Below the pieces are notes generated by a model. That model did no database searches. It was not told where the DNA came from and worked only from the letters and a program-made list of their open reading frames with translations. From Engraulis encrasicolus (Eukaryota; Chordata; Actinopteri; Clupeiformes; Engraulidae), in the NCBI RefSeq assembly GCF_034702125.1, contig NC_085857.1, positions 51,765,238 through 51,829,237 on the forward strand: 64,000 nt of DNA, written 5' to 3'. Both the position numbers and the translations under genes were made by a program. Positions 11,700-30,249 of this stretch are shown piece after piece. Every line of letters starts with the position of its first letter. Positions within the stretch are counted from its first letter, which is position 1.

Positions 11700-14600
11700 G
11701 CCACTCCCTTATCTGTACACTCTATTCTATTCTATTCTATTCTATTCTATTCTATTCTATTCTATTCTATTCTATATATTATTCACATCAGTCTGCCTCT
11801 TGATCCCCTTTATAGTCCTAGATATACTGTGATCTGAGCACAGGAATTAAACCGACAAACATGAAGTAATTCCCATTGTACAAAGGAAAATATTAGAAAA
11901 TATTTGATTTCAGACTCTTGTGGTCATTTATTTTATTATGGGTGAAGAGGTGTGGAAACATTGTGTGGTGGTTTGAGGTGGGAACATTTTTCATGGTATA
12001 ATGCATTAAAAGTGTAATTGAAATAGGGAGAGATTTAAATACAAATGGTCAATTTATGGAAAAGATAATCTCCTGTTGCAAACATGAATTCAGTCTACAC
12101 TGAAATAATTTCCTTTGATATCTTTCTTAAATCTGAGTATGGAAATTAATTCTCATTGTATGAAAACCTGATGCTACATAATGTAGGCCTACTTAAGAGT
12201 TTACCTTGTGTAATCAAAGAAATGTACACTGTAGACTGGTGACGGCGGCCATATTGGATTCCTTCATTTTGATGTACCATGGGAATTAAAGGCATTAAGC
12301 ATCCTTCAAACCCCCTGAAAATGTTGTATATCAAACATGAACACTATCAAAGACAATATGTCCTTAAAGCAAAAATATGGGCAGTGAGAAGTGCAGTATT
12401 TTGGTCAAAAATCTGTGCTTTTTTGTGGTGTCACCCCATGTTCTACTGCCCATAACTAAAGAATGGAAAAAGGTAGACACAAACTTCTTTTTTCAGGTGA
12501 AAGTAGACAGTTCAGTGCAGTTTTCTGTAGTATTTGTGTTCACAGAAACAAAGAGCATTTTTTTCTGTGGATCTTGAAAGATTAGTAAGAATGTTAAAAA
12601 TCGTTGACAATATGAGGCTCTCTGCTTTTAAAATGGCTGCCAGCCAATGACATAAGCATTTTCCTCCAATCTGAGCTTAAATCTGATGACATAATGGCTT
12701 TCCCCATGTCTGAAAACATAAAAATAAGTGCTATTTTCAAATTCATACCTTATTTAGTCCAAAAGAAAAGTGATTGCAGGATTTTGACATGGTGGCGGCG
12801 GCCATATTGGATTTTGCCCGTTTTGAGGCATTTCGGTACATTTTTGCGTCCGGCATACGGCAGATTTGGATTCAGCACCCTTGAATACCCCTAAATCAGT
12901 TGTATGCCGAAAATTAACACGATTTGCCTTCAGGACCTTAAATAAGCACCTTTTCAGAAATCCTGCCTAGACTATAGACATAAATGTGTAATATGTTGTT
13001 CAGCCCTTTTAATGGGAGGAATTTGGAAAAAACTGGCCCTGTGACCAGCACCCCTCATGTAGAATGTGTACGCCTACAGATATGTGTGGGGGAAAAGGCA
13101 TAGCCTACCCTCTAAGACCCTTTTTGTCTATGCGTTAACAATTTCACAGTGCTCTTAAATTCTTATCTCTGCTCCTATTTTGTTTTATTATTGTTTCCCA
13201 GACCCCTGCATGAGGGACGAATGAAACTGTGTTGTAAACAGAAATTATTCACTGTACTGCATTTTTTGACAATGACAATGTACTACTATTATACAAGTCA
13301 TGGGTAAAATCTTATGTAGCCTTATTTCTCAAAATATAAATGGCTGAAATATAGGCCCAGGCCTACAGTTTCTCCATGCGCCAATGTCATACTGTAGTCA
13401 TTGTTTTGCCGTTTTGCATTTACGCTGCAAGAATACCCCCCCCCCCCCCAAAAAAAGGCCCGTGTGAGAAGACCCAACCCCGCCCGGACAAAATAAACCC
13501 CGGCTGCCCCCATAGTTTCCAAAATTTCTGTGGGAAACACTGTCATGATACAAACAACTCTGTTCATATGGTAACAGCTAGTCGTGAGAATTTACTTCAT
13601 CACAGCCTACACCAGCACCAAGTTTTGCATCAGCCCCAGACAAAGATAGGCTACGTTCTGCTACACAGCAGTTGCTAATAAGTACATTTGAGAAACAACA
13701 AAGATAAATTGATATTAAATTCACTTCAATCTATTTTCTGCACGTTTTATACTGTGTGTGTGTGGTGGGGGGGGGGGGTGGGGGCTGTTGGGGATTTTGG
13801 ATAGGATAGGTGATTTGGATGTGCTTTGTTCTACTCCAAATCACTTTTAGCGTTAAAAACCTTGGTGTGATGTGGTACAGTTTCAATTCTCATATCAAAA
13901 TACATAACTAAGCTTTTTGGCACCTTAGGAACACAGCTAAAATGTAAAGATTTTGCATCTAAGCAGGATATGGAGAAATGAATCCATGCTTTTATTTCTT
14001 ATAGAGTTGACTATTGCAATACTCATAGGCTTCCCCAAAAGTCACTCAGGCAGGTGCAACTAATCCAAAATGCTGCTGCTAGAATTCAAACCACAAAAAA
14101 AAAGAAAGAAATTGTATAACTCCAGTACTTAGGCTGCCAGTGATGTTTAAAACTGAGTCTAGAACTATAGCAGATATGCCAGAGCAATATCATCCTAAAC
14201 TATGTCTTAGGTCTTCAGTGTCTCATCTACAGGTTGTGCCTAGGGTCAAATCCAGACAGGGTGAAATGGCATTTACCCATTATGCTGCCAAATGCTGGAA
14301 CCAGCTTCCTGTTTAAATTAGAACTGCCCCAACAGTGTCACGGTTTAAAAGTAAATTACAAACAGCTGTATTTTCATCTGCCTTTGGTCTACTCCCTATA
14401 ATACTTCCTATATTATTTTTCTTCTCTCTTCTCTTTCTTCCCTCTCAAGCGAATAAAATGATGTATAATAGGCCTATGTTATGTATAATAATGGGCTATA
14501 CAAATCTTATTGCTATTGTCATTAAGTGTGTGTGTGTGTGCGTGTGTGTGTGCGTGCGTGCGTGCGTGCGTGCGTGTTTTACCTGTAGTGCTTCTGTGAT

Positions 14601-16681
14601 TAACTGGTTTGCCTTCTGGAGGTGAAGGCAGACTTGCACATCCACAGCCTTACGAAGCCTAATGTATTCCAACCCGCCGGCGATCTCTATGACCGAGTCT
14701 CTGTGTTGAATCAGGAGCTGGAAAATACATATACAGGGTACTACCATAGTCAGACATATTTTCAGTTAGCACAAGGCTATGGTTTTATCCAAGCTTCCAG
14801 TCACGTCACTTACAGTAAGTCTTCTCAGTGTTTCATTAGCTCGTAACAGAGTGTCAGAAAGCTCTGAGCTAACTGTGCCTTCATGGGCTACAACTAGGGA
14901 TGGCACAAACCGCACCGAAAACCGAAACCGTACAATTCACACACATACCGAACCGAACCGTGCAATCCGTGGCAAACCGCAATTCATGTACTGCCCAGAA
15001 AAATATGTAAAACAGAGATTATAGGAATGTCTTATCCAGTCTCTCTGTTAAAACATTAGCGTATGAGACCAATCAGAGGATGACACAATTAACATCACAC
15101 CATTTTCACATTATAAGCCTATACAAATCATATGTAGGATATTTAGTGATAAGTCAGATTCTATTAGCCAATTGAAAGAGGGCATTTGGAACGCTCAGAC
15201 AGTGCACATCAGCTGACAACAGTTTAAGTGCAGGCGCAGGTTATAAGAGGCAGTTCTCAGACACATGCAAAAGGTCAAATTCAACTTACGCATCATCACT
15301 TCGTAACTGCAGTTATATAAATATTGTTTAATATTCCCAGTGCACCATTTATCATGAACTAAAAAAAGAACCGTAGAGAACCGAAAACCGTGACCTTGAC
15401 ACCGTGATATGAACCGAACCGTGAATTTTGTGAACCGTACCACCCCTAGCTACAACCCAGGTGTCAAACTCAAGACGAGGGGTCAAATACAAAAATTATT
15501 TTATATGGTCCACTAAATAATTTCAGATGTTTATTACAGTTGGCTCACATCACTCGCATCACAGCTGGCACCACCACTAATGAATTAAGACTTTAACACG
15601 AAATTTGGTGTGTCACAGGAATGAGAGTGGGCCCATGTCAGTGACTCACACTCATATGCAACAAAATAATATAATTAATATATAGAAAATGTGACCTGGA
15701 CGCACAATTGTGCATTGCAACCATACATAGGCTACTGTACATCAAGAATATAAGCGGGTCCAGACTAGCGCAACAGCGCATAGTAGCAGTGTATGCGATT
15801 ATGAATGATGGGAATATAATATTTATTTGTTTTATCTGTCTAGCTAGTATTAACTGAGTGTAGGCTACTGCAGGCACAATTTACAGGGTGTGAGCAGGTT
15901 TAGGCCATGAAAATAGCCTAAACACTTCACTTCGCCAGCTACTGCCTGGTAGGCTACTGGGAGTTAAATATTTCAAACAACTGTACATTTGTGTAACAGA
16001 CCGCTTGTTCATTTATTTTGTCCATGACAAATGCAATTGATTCTCAACAGAATTATCACTTTTATTGCTGGGACATGTTTTTGCCAAAATGTCAAGACTC
16101 TGTGACATTTGATGCAGCTGTGACATTCCATCCACTGCGTACGCTCATTTAGAATGTTTGTGTCAGAGGAAATATACCGGTACGCGCGTGAGAATAGCGG
16201 TTACAGGTCTGACAAACAAAATGGATAATAAAGACCAAAAGTTTGCGCACACCTAATCATTTAGTGCACTCTCCTTATGTTGGTATATGTCAGTAGGAGT
16301 AGGCCTACAACTTCGATTCACTCGTACAAGTCCATCAGGGAAATTCGGTTGATGTGCTTTGGGTGGCCATAAGTGGGCTCCAGCGAATAGATATGGGCTA
16401 CACCTAGCGCTTAGAGCTCTAATATATTTTCCAGAGTGGCTACCTCACCTGTAAAGCTTGCGTGATGTATTCTTTAACTTTGTCCAGTTCAGAACACGTC
16501 TGCTTGTGATTCGCGCCGATATGGCGCAAAACCTCCTTTATCTGAGGAAACAGTAACACATGGTACATACTCATAGGTTACGACAGAAGGTCATTTTGGT
16601 AAGTCAGATGTTAGAATCTTCATTCAGCCATCCCCGCCACAGGACAACCCTTTAGCGACAACTAACCTCAAACTCGTTCAT
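183..16681 (-). CDS. Gene A: zinc-finger-gene paralogue with a charged tandem-repeat C-terminus
   Basis: I do not recognise this gene. Seven coding exons fit together with GT/AG sites and conserved phase: 16681-16667, 16541-16449, 14717-14583, 4176-4096, 3959-3885, 3671-1553 and 817-183, giving 1050 codons plus stop. Residues 1-81 match the first 81 residues of the neighbouring zinc-finger gene B exon by exon. Residues 82-133 come from two tandemly duplicated exons. Residues 134-282 are acidic and Ala-rich with a run of nine His. Residues about 283-839 are roughly 32 copies of an 18-residue repeat, and 840-1050 are Ala/Gly/Asp-rich. No C2H2 finger is present. The start ATG is bounded by an in-frame TGA seven codons upstream. 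No signal peptide or membrane segment is seen, and the shared module suggests a nuclear protein (inference). The 10.4-kb intron 3 is full of transposons. Alternative: a non-coding decayed copy, although the open 2.1-kb exon argues against this. Confidence 0.72.
882..1237 (+). mobile_element. Non-autonomous element, family D, copy 1 (about 355 bp)
   Basis: It begins TTAAGGTGCACTGTG and ends with the near inverse CACTGTGCACCTTTTAA. The interior (AACTATGCTG, ATGGCAGACAATGGAGA, GGGCAGCATGAATTCTGGA) recurs at 30250, 31855, 42476 (partial) and 45335 (inverted). It codes for nothing and sits in the intron between exons 6 and 7 of gene A. TTAA at both ends is compatible with a TTAA-target superfamily, but this is inferred. 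Confidence 0.75.
1553..3671 (-). CDS. Gene A exon 6: His run, acidic/Ala stretch and charged 18-residue repeats
   Basis: The acceptor is TTTTTTTTACAG just above 3671; the donor CAAG|GTGGGT follows 1553. The 2119-nt exon is open throughout. It starts TREDEDVLQVVVTTVKEEAE, then carries nine consecutive His, PHPRPH, and long Ala/Glu/Asp stretches. From about 3224 down it is a tandem array with consensus near VSRRRVASQVATADDAT, each unit about 54 nt. Basic (RRR) and acidic (DD) clusters alternate. Reading on past the donor reaches a stop at 1524, so an unspliced isoform would end in a Gly-rich tail. Confidence 0.72.
1560..3224 (-). repeat. Coding tandem array, about 54-bp unit with a 225-bp higher-order unit
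   Basis: On the plus strand the motif AGCAACTCTTCTGCGGGAAA recurs about every 54 bp. Superimposed on this, blocks starting at 2521 and 2746 (both CTTATGCAGGAAACACTACT) are 225 bp apart and nearly identical, with another close copy just below 2521. The unit is a multiple of three, so the reading frame is kept. The most diverged units are at the two ends of the array, the most similar in the middle (2300-2970). Confidence 0.9.
3885..3959 (-). CDS. Gene A exon 5: 25-codon exon, duplicate of exon 4
   Basis: Acceptor TTTTTTTTTAG, donor GAG|GTATGA. The 75-nt exon reads SEDQQNAALCLSIQEETE then QDKPIIE, phase 0 at both ends, so it can be skipped or included without a frameshift. It joins in frame to exon 6. 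It is clearly homologous to the exon at 4096-4176. Confidence 0.72.
4022..4089. repeat. (TG)n microsatellite touching the exon 4 donor
   Basis: Read on the minus strand this is a CA repeat beginning a few bases after the exon 4 donor GTACGAA. A weaker CA-rich stretch also follows the exon 5 donor. Confidence 0.95.
4096..4176 (-). CDS. Gene A exon 4: 27-codon exon, duplicate of exon 5
   Basis: Acceptor TTCTTAG, donor GTG|GTACGA. The 81-nt exon reads SGVQRNTALCMSIQEETE then GLQDKPTVV, phase 0 at both ends. The shared core ALC(L/M)SIQEETE shows a tandem exon duplication together with flanking intron. It could be a constitutive pair or mutually exclusive cassettes; the sequence cannot decide. 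Confidence 0.7.
4229..4345. repeat. (ATT)n/(AGT)n trinucleotide repeat
   Basis: ATT units pass into a run of AGT units with a few interruptions, in the large intron of gene A just upstream of exon 4. Confidence 0.93.
4806..5000 (+). mobile_element. Element end with CAGTGTTTCCC terminus
   Basis: It starts CAGTGTTTCCCATAC and contains ACTATGGCGG, a T-run and AAACGAT motifs, ending near CATCCTATAG. The same sequence occurs inverted at 24735-24897. CAGTGTTTCCC termini are typical of fish hAT-type elements, but no partner terminus or target duplication was identified here. Confidence 0.6.
5001..6220. other. Gene A intron 3, no gene seen; contains a (TC)n microsatellite
   Basis: A (TC)n run lies at about 5430-5506. 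Otherwise this is AT-rich intron. Short text such as TTGGGCACCCCTG at about 5938 looks like the end of a hAT-type element, but I could not pair it. Confidence 0.6.
6221..7095 (+). repeat. Repeat of about 0.87 kb, plus copy of an inverted pair
   Basis: It contains GCCGTATGCCGGACGCAAAA, CAATATGGCCGCC (twice) and a GTTCATGTTTGATGTGCAAC stretch. The same sequence occurs in opposite orientation at 12070-12935, with many small differences. No coding potential. Probably a dispersed non-autonomous element; its termini are not clean enough to classify. Confidence 0.8.
7096..7440 (+). repeat. Partial tandem copy of the preceding repeat
   Basis: The segment with TTTTTGACCCCAAAATACTGC, GCTTTAAGGACAATGTGTC and the later GGAGAATTCATCTCCATACT repeats the order of 6710-7080 at lower identity, so the 3' half of the repeat is duplicated in tandem. 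Confidence 0.72.
7441..8507. other. Gene A intron 3, nothing recognised
   Basis: The longest open frame is 164 codons on the minus strand (8314-7820). It resembles no family I know, includes a lysine run made by an A-tract, and has no supporting splice or repeat signals. Confidence 0.5.
8508..8925. mobile_element. Fold-back element with a nested TTAA MITE at 8618-8857
   Basis: The outer arms (CTGTCTTTCTCACAGCACAT and its inverse, continuing through GAACACAATA) face each other at about 8510-8565 and 8865-8922. Between them, TTAA at 8618-8621 and 8854-8857 bounds a 240-bp unit with termini CCCATTGTGTCC and GGACAAAATGGG. That fits a piggyBac-like MITE with a TTAA target. Confidence 0.72.
9033..10876. 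mobile_element. piggyBac-like non-autonomous element (1.84 kb) with internal tandem duplication
   Basis: TTAA at 9033-9036 and 10873-10876 bounds termini CACATTGAGTACTGACG and, inverted, CACATTGAATTACGG. Inside, 9330-9964 and about 9998-10494 are tandem copies sharing ACTTCACGCAATAGGTAAAC, AATGCGCTCCGATTT and GGATTTGTTGTCAATGTTGG; the second copy has an internal deletion. No transposase is present. Confidence 0.72.
10877..11594. other. Gene A intron 3, nothing recognised
   Basis: Unique-looking intron. A short direct repeat CTACAGATGTATCAT appears twice near 11255-11290. No open frame of interest. Confidence 0.5.
11595..11775. repeat. (CA)n microsatellite followed by (TATTC)n
   Basis: An interrupted CA repeat runs to about 11697; after a short spacer comes about ten copies of the pentamer TATTC (11722-11775). 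Confidence 0.96.
12070..12935 (-). repeat. Repeat of about 0.87 kb, minus copy of an inverted pair
   Basis: Inverse complement of the repeat at 6221-7095, from the CCTGTTGCAAACATGAATTC end to TATGCCGAAAATTAACACGA. The two copies are separated by about 5 kb within one intron and could form a long hairpin in the pre-mRNA. Confidence 0.8.
12985..13542 (-). mobile_element. CAGTGTTTCCCACAG element, minus copy
   Basis: On the minus strand it starts CAGTGTTTCCCACAGAAAT and runs through CCCCGCCC-rich sequence to the CAATTTCACAG and CCTACAGAT blocks. The same sequence is on the plus strand at 22208-22530, with the GC-rich middle shortened. Non-coding hAT-like element; the far end is uncertain. Confidence 0.65.
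13836..14400 (+). pseudogene. L2-like LINE reverse transcriptase 3' remnant
   Basis: Interrupted frames give the typical C-terminal order of L2/CR1-type ORF2: NLGV, then AFWHLRNTAK, then VDYCNTH, then QNAAARI. Several stops and frameshifts break it, so it is dead. Similar text is found at 56340-57580. Confidence 0.65.
14583..14717 (-). CDS. Gene A exon 3: shared N-terminal module, part 3
   Basis: Acceptor ATTTTCCAG, donor CAG|GTAAAA, 45 codons, phase 0 at both ends. It reads LLIQHRDSVIEIAGGLEYI, then RLRKAVDVQVCLHLQKAN, then QLITEALQ. Compared with gene B exon 3 (21037-21171), only a few residues differ, most conservatively. The pattern suggests an amphipathic helical segment. A (CA/CGCA)n tract follows the donor at once (14527-14576). 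Confidence 0.78.
14895..15448. mobile_element. hAT-type MITE (554 bp) with perfect 8-bp target duplication
   Basis: Termini TAGGGATGGCACAAACCG and TGAACCGTACCACCCCTA, flanked on both sides by GCTACAAC (14887-14894 and 15449-15456). The interior is rich in ACCGAACCG motifs. It lies in intron 2 of gene A. A second copy, split by another insertion, is at 58482-61369. Confidence 0.9.
15457..16448. other. Gene A intron 2, nothing recognised
   Basis: AT-rich intron with no clear repeats of known type and no meaningful open frame. Confidence 0.5.
16449..16541 (-). CDS. Gene A exon 2: shared N-terminal module, part 2
   Basis: Acceptor TTTCCTCAG, donor CAG|GTGAGG, 31 codons, phase 0. It reads IKEVLRHIGANHKQTC then SELDKVKEYITQALQ. 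Gene B exon 2 (28896-28988) differs at only four or five positions, while the surrounding introns have largely diverged; this suggests constraint on the protein. Confidence 0.8.
16667..16681 (-). CDS. Gene A exon 1: start codon exon (MNEFE)
   Basis: ATG followed by four codons, then donor GAG|GTTAGT. An in-frame TGA seven codons upstream closes the frame, which supports this ATG. Gene B has MKEFE in the same context, followed by GTAAGT. Confidence 0.72.
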
Positions 16682-16990
16682 GTTGGCTGTGTGGTCGCTT
16701 CAACAGTCAGAAACATGAGGCGAGACACTTCCAACATAAGCTGCTAGATTCTAGACTTCCAATCGGCGTGTGCACTAACGACTTGAGTTTGTATTATTTT
16801 ATGTTAAGTGTATTTAATTTGCCTACTCTGCTGTACAACTGTCATACGATTTATCAATAGATTAACGATTAATGTAATCTACTGAATAACAATTCGCTGC
16901 GTCCACGGGCTTCTTTGCTTACTTTTCCAACGACATGACCTACCGCTTATTCAGTGGGCTGTCGCCACCTGGCGGCTTGGAGCATGAAAT
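16682..16990 (-). promoter_or_regulatory. Gene A 5' UTR/promoter region, duplicated in gene B
   Basis: This flank aligns with 29133-29415 upstream of gene B: GGCGTGTGCACTAACGACT against GGCGTGTACACTAACGACT, and GTCGCCACCTGGCGG against ATCGCCACCTGGTGG. No TATA box is evident. The transcription start cannot be placed. Confidence 0.45.
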
Positions 16991-18663
16991 ATTTGAAAAT
17001 GCAGCCCTGAGTTGATACTGGACAATACAGACTTAGAAGAAATTACTCATTTTAAAACGTATTTTTTGTTCATATAAAATGTTTAATATTTTCACATTGC
17101 ATAACACATACAATACAACATATCATACCTCAGGACTGAAGCCACGTCTGATCCAGCTTGTTTCTAAAACCCATTTAAACACAAAAGACAACACATCACC
17201 ATCATTTACCTAGTTCATATTGATTGTTGTTTTCCAGGTTGTTTGTGAAGCGAGTCAGAGACAATGCTTTAAAACAGCAACACCATTTCTAAAAAAAAAA
17301 CATGTCTATAAAAGCTTTCAGGCAACATCAAAACCCATTGTGACTTAACTGTACTGTGATAAGGGTGAGTGGTATGATACACCGCTCACTCAACTAAATT
17401 AAGAGTGTCTTAAACTTTTCCCTTAATATTGGGTTAACTTTCTTCATGCACACCTCCACTGGCAGCTGCATAGGAGATGGCCCATGGGTCAGACAATTTC
17501 AGAGAGAATAACTCCAGCACACTGACCATTTTGCTGTTTTGGTCCTAGACCTTCAAAAAGTCTCCAATCTGGTGAGATTACACAGATGATAGGCAGCCTG
17601 GAAAATTCCATTGCTGCTCTCTATGATTGTTCTGATCTGAAAGACAGCATGAATGCTCATTCCAAAGCGCTATCTTGAGATAACGAGCCAATCCAAGAGT
17701 GGGGAGGGGTACAAATATGATGCGTAGGTCTATTACTCGACAACTGGAAGCTTGTAGGTTCTTTGAATACAACCGACACTGCTGGCTATGGGCAAACTAT
17801 AAGCCAAATGACACATAACAACAACTAAATGGCCATAGGCGATCGGAAAACTTCACCTCCAACACGAGAAATTACGTAGGTGGTCCCCACACTATGTATC
17901 CCTTGTGATATACAGTAGTCTGGTGATAACTGATAAATGATTATTTACTGTTCAACGGTTTTATTTTGGAAACATGTCCTCGACCATCTTTTGTGAATTC
18001 ATCATAACAGGTCCAATCAGGTTCATTCTGAAAGGTAGAAATTAGTACCGCTTTTTGAAATTATTTGAATTTGAAGCTGAGGTTGCAACGCAACATATGC
18101 CATAAACCTGGAAAGGGCATAAACAGACCTTTCCAGAGGTCCCATCCATTCTCTAGTTAACCAAAGAAATGTCTATAGAAAAAGGCTTTAAAGTATTCCT
18201 ATGTAATAAATGTGTGAAAAAGGTTGGTTAGATTTCCCTTTTTTTGTTCAGTTTAACCAATCTCATGGGATTTGTTTCATGTCTTACTGTTCAGTACTTA
18301 CATTTACCATTTGAGGCTATTTAATGGATGTCTACAGCTTGAATGAAAAATAACTGGAAAAATGTGGGTGACCCCAAACTTTTGAACGGTAGTGCACGTG
18401 ACATAAGGTTTTAAGCTGCAATCCTTTGGCAGCCATGCCCCTTTCGGGGACTAGGGTCCATTTCAATATCTAACCTCCCATTCTCTCCTTGTGCTTATGG
18501 CCTTTGGATGCGAGTCAATACGTCATTGGAAATAGAAGGTTTTTTTTCCAATATCTTTCAAGCAGAGGTAGCCCAAGTACAAGCAAAAAACTAAAAAACT
18601 AACCATAATTTCATTCCAACACAAGTAACTTGACTGAGTAAATGGTCTACTGTTACTATAAAG
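16991..18663. other. Intergenic, between genes A and B; one Tc1-like terminus
   Basis: Mostly unrecognised AT-rich DNA. At about 18365-18396 the text CCAAACTTTTGAACGGTAGT is a typical Tc1-like terminal repeat without a visible partner, so it is probably a truncated element. Confidence 0.5.
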
Positions 18664-19117
18664 CAGGGGTCCCAAACTAAGGCCTGGTGGCCGGATGCGG
18701 CCCGCCATGCCCCTTTGACCGGCCCTCCACCTCTCTGCACCTCACCATTTGAACTGCTCCAAAGAAGCAATCCTATCTTGTCTTGATAGTTGCTCATCTC
18801 ACTGTTACATAAACAGGCCTACCATTTCTATTGTATCCTTCATAAACTGTCAATCAACCATATTTTTCTTACCTTTCCTTGGTATTTTTACATGGTTATT
18901 AGACATTAAAAGGAATACCTGTGGTATTTCAAATTTGCAAAAGAAGTGAGTACTTCACATGTTTTTCAATCACTTGTAATGATGAACTATTTTTGGCTAG
19001 ACATTATGGTTATAACAGGCAGTGGCCTAGGATAAAGCCCACATGATTGATCCCGGCCCCTGATCACAATCTGGAACGATAATGTGGCCCCCAGAGAAAA
19101 AAGTTTGGGGACCCTTG
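18664..19117. mobile_element. hAT-type MITE (454 bp), CAGGGGTCCC termini
   Basis: Starts CAGGGGTCCCAAACTAAGGC, ends AAGTTTGGGGACCCTTG. Flanks CTATAAAG and CTATAGAG match at 7 of 8 positions, as expected for an ageing 8-bp hAT target duplication. Non-coding. Confidence 0.85.
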
Positions 19118-19125
19118 CTATAGAG

Positions 19126-19642
19126 TAATGTATCCCAACAGGGGCACTACAGCCCCTCAGGGTTGGGGACCCCTAAGGGGACGTTGATAAGGATACAGCC
19201 GAGTGGGGGGCAGGGTGTAGTCCCCATTGGGGGGCATTAGTCCATTTTATTTTTCGATACGGAGGGGAGCGTTTGCAGGCTGATGATGTGTTCAAGGGGG
19301 CATTGGGATGCTTATGGTGAGGTCAAGGGGGCGTTCAAAATAGAACCACTGCAATAGAGCGATGTCTCCGATTATGCACTGTTTGGATCAAATTTGGTGA
19401 TTTTCTTCTTAGGTTTTTATTTCAGTAACACTAGTGTTTAGCCACCTCATTAGGTAGACTGGAATAGCAGGTGTTACCACTAGGTAATATACTGTATGTG
19501 CTAGTGTTGTACTTGCACTATACATTTACTTTGGCTACCTCTGCTCAAAAGCAGAGTTTAAAGGTCATTTTCTCATTTGCAATCAGGATGTTGATGTTGG
19601 TCCACCAAAAGTTGAAGTGCCTAGGTTGTGAAACTTAAATCG
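19126..19642. other. Intergenic, nothing recognised
   Basis: G-rich stretches (GGGGGCATT and similar near 19180-19330) and unremarkable DNA downstream of gene B. No gene seen. Confidence 0.5.
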
Positions 19643-19648
19643 TTTATT
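19643..19648 (-). terminator. Candidate polyadenylation signal of gene B
   Basis: AATAAA on the minus strand, about 270 nt past the gene B stop codon. Placement is plausible for a 3' UTR end, but not proven. Confidence 0.4.
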
Positions 19649-19914
19649 ATACTGCTGGGAAACTTTATCGTTTTCTCCACGGAGGCGGGGCATCCGGGAA
19701 GTACAAGGCCACAAGCAAAAGGAGAGAATAGGAGGTTGGATATTGAGAAGGAGCCTAGGAGATCAGGAGAATAAATAGAGTCCAATGGAAAGTCACACCC
19801 ATATAGGTGACCCGACTTCATCCCACTACATTGGTGACACATGGTACAGTATGATTGATATTGATTGGTAATCAATATCAATCAAATTGAAATTGTTTGA
19901 ATACATCACATTAC

Positions 19915-29132
<9,218 letters not shown>

Positions 29133-29415
29133 GCTAGCTGGGTGCTCGCTTGAACAGTCAGCAACATACGGCAAAACACTCCCAACGTTTGACTTCAACC
29201 CGGCGTGTACACTAACGACTGGGGTCTGCATTATTAAATAGCCGTGTTTAAATTTGATTTTATTCACCCGTGCTTTACAGACTTGAATTTAGTGTGCAAT
29301 GTCGAACTAGCTACACCTACTGCAAAACAATTCCGTGTTTCTTTCGTTGTTTATTTTTTCCGGCGATGTAACGCTTTTGTGCAGTGGCTTATCGCCACCT
29401 GGTGGTTTGGAGCTT
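29133..29415 (-). promoter_or_regulatory. Gene B 5' UTR/promoter region, duplicated in gene A
   Basis: Aligns with 16682-16984. The conserved blocks CACTAACGACT and CGCCACCTGG are candidates for shared control elements; no named factor site is claimed. Confidence 0.45.
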
Positions 29416-29522
29416 AATCTCATGGCACGGAAAAGCAGCTGGGCATTTCAGTCGTGCGAGTTTGGCAAGACCACTCCCAGTCTAGTGTAGTAGTAGTAGT
29501 AGGCCTATTCAAGGGAGAATGG

Positions 29523-29765
29523 CAGGGCCGGATTAAGATGGCCTGGGGCTCCTAGGCTACAATTTTGCATAGACAGTGTCATAATTATGAGCTATAATTG
29601 AGTATAACATGTCTACCAACTTTACTGAACACAACAGATACATTTTGCAATATTGCATCTTGTCACAATTCTGTAAATTTTCACTTTTGGTCAATCAGGG
29701 CCCCCCTGGTAGGTGGGGGCCCCTAGGCTGCAGCCATATCTAGCCTGTGCGTTAATCCGGCCCTG
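29523..29765. mobile_element. hAT-type MITE (243 bp) with perfect 8-bp target duplication
   Basis: Termini CAGGGCCGGATTAAG and GTTAATCCGGCCCTG; GAGAATGG lies directly on each side (29515-29522 and 29766-29773). Perfect duplication suggests a young insertion, about 100 bp upstream of the conserved gene B flank. Confidence 0.95.
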
Positions 29766-29773
29766 GAGAATGG

Positions 29774-30249
29774 CTATAAATAACATTTGATTGAAGCTCA
29801 ATAGTGAATGTGATCCTCATTACGAAATACAACTCCTTGTATTAGGCATAAACAATGATGGACAAGTTACTCAATAGGCATACTGATTATTACATGTTAG
29901 GCCTACTGCTTTTTCAAAGTTAGCCTCGCCTACATTACAGTATCAATTACAATGTAAGGTATTGCACTTTCACCTCCCGCATACTCCAGGAGGTCTTTCG
30001 GCAGACCAAAAAGTGGCAGGTTCAGGAATAGCATCTTTCTGACCCACCACTCAGAACACCATTAAAATCCAGATTATAGTAAAATGTCTTGTCATTTAAG
30101 TTACAGTTGGGCCTGTATAACACCAACCCCCCGCTTCAATGGAAGCATTCCCCAGGCCTAATAAAGAGCATGGAACATTTGAAAGCAAAGACTTTATTAT
30201 ACATTTTATACTTATTATTATTATTATTATTAGGGCCAAATATTTATTA
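29774..30249. other. Intergenic, nothing recognised
   Basis: AT-rich DNA with a short ATT run at about 30213-30231. Confidence 0.5.
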
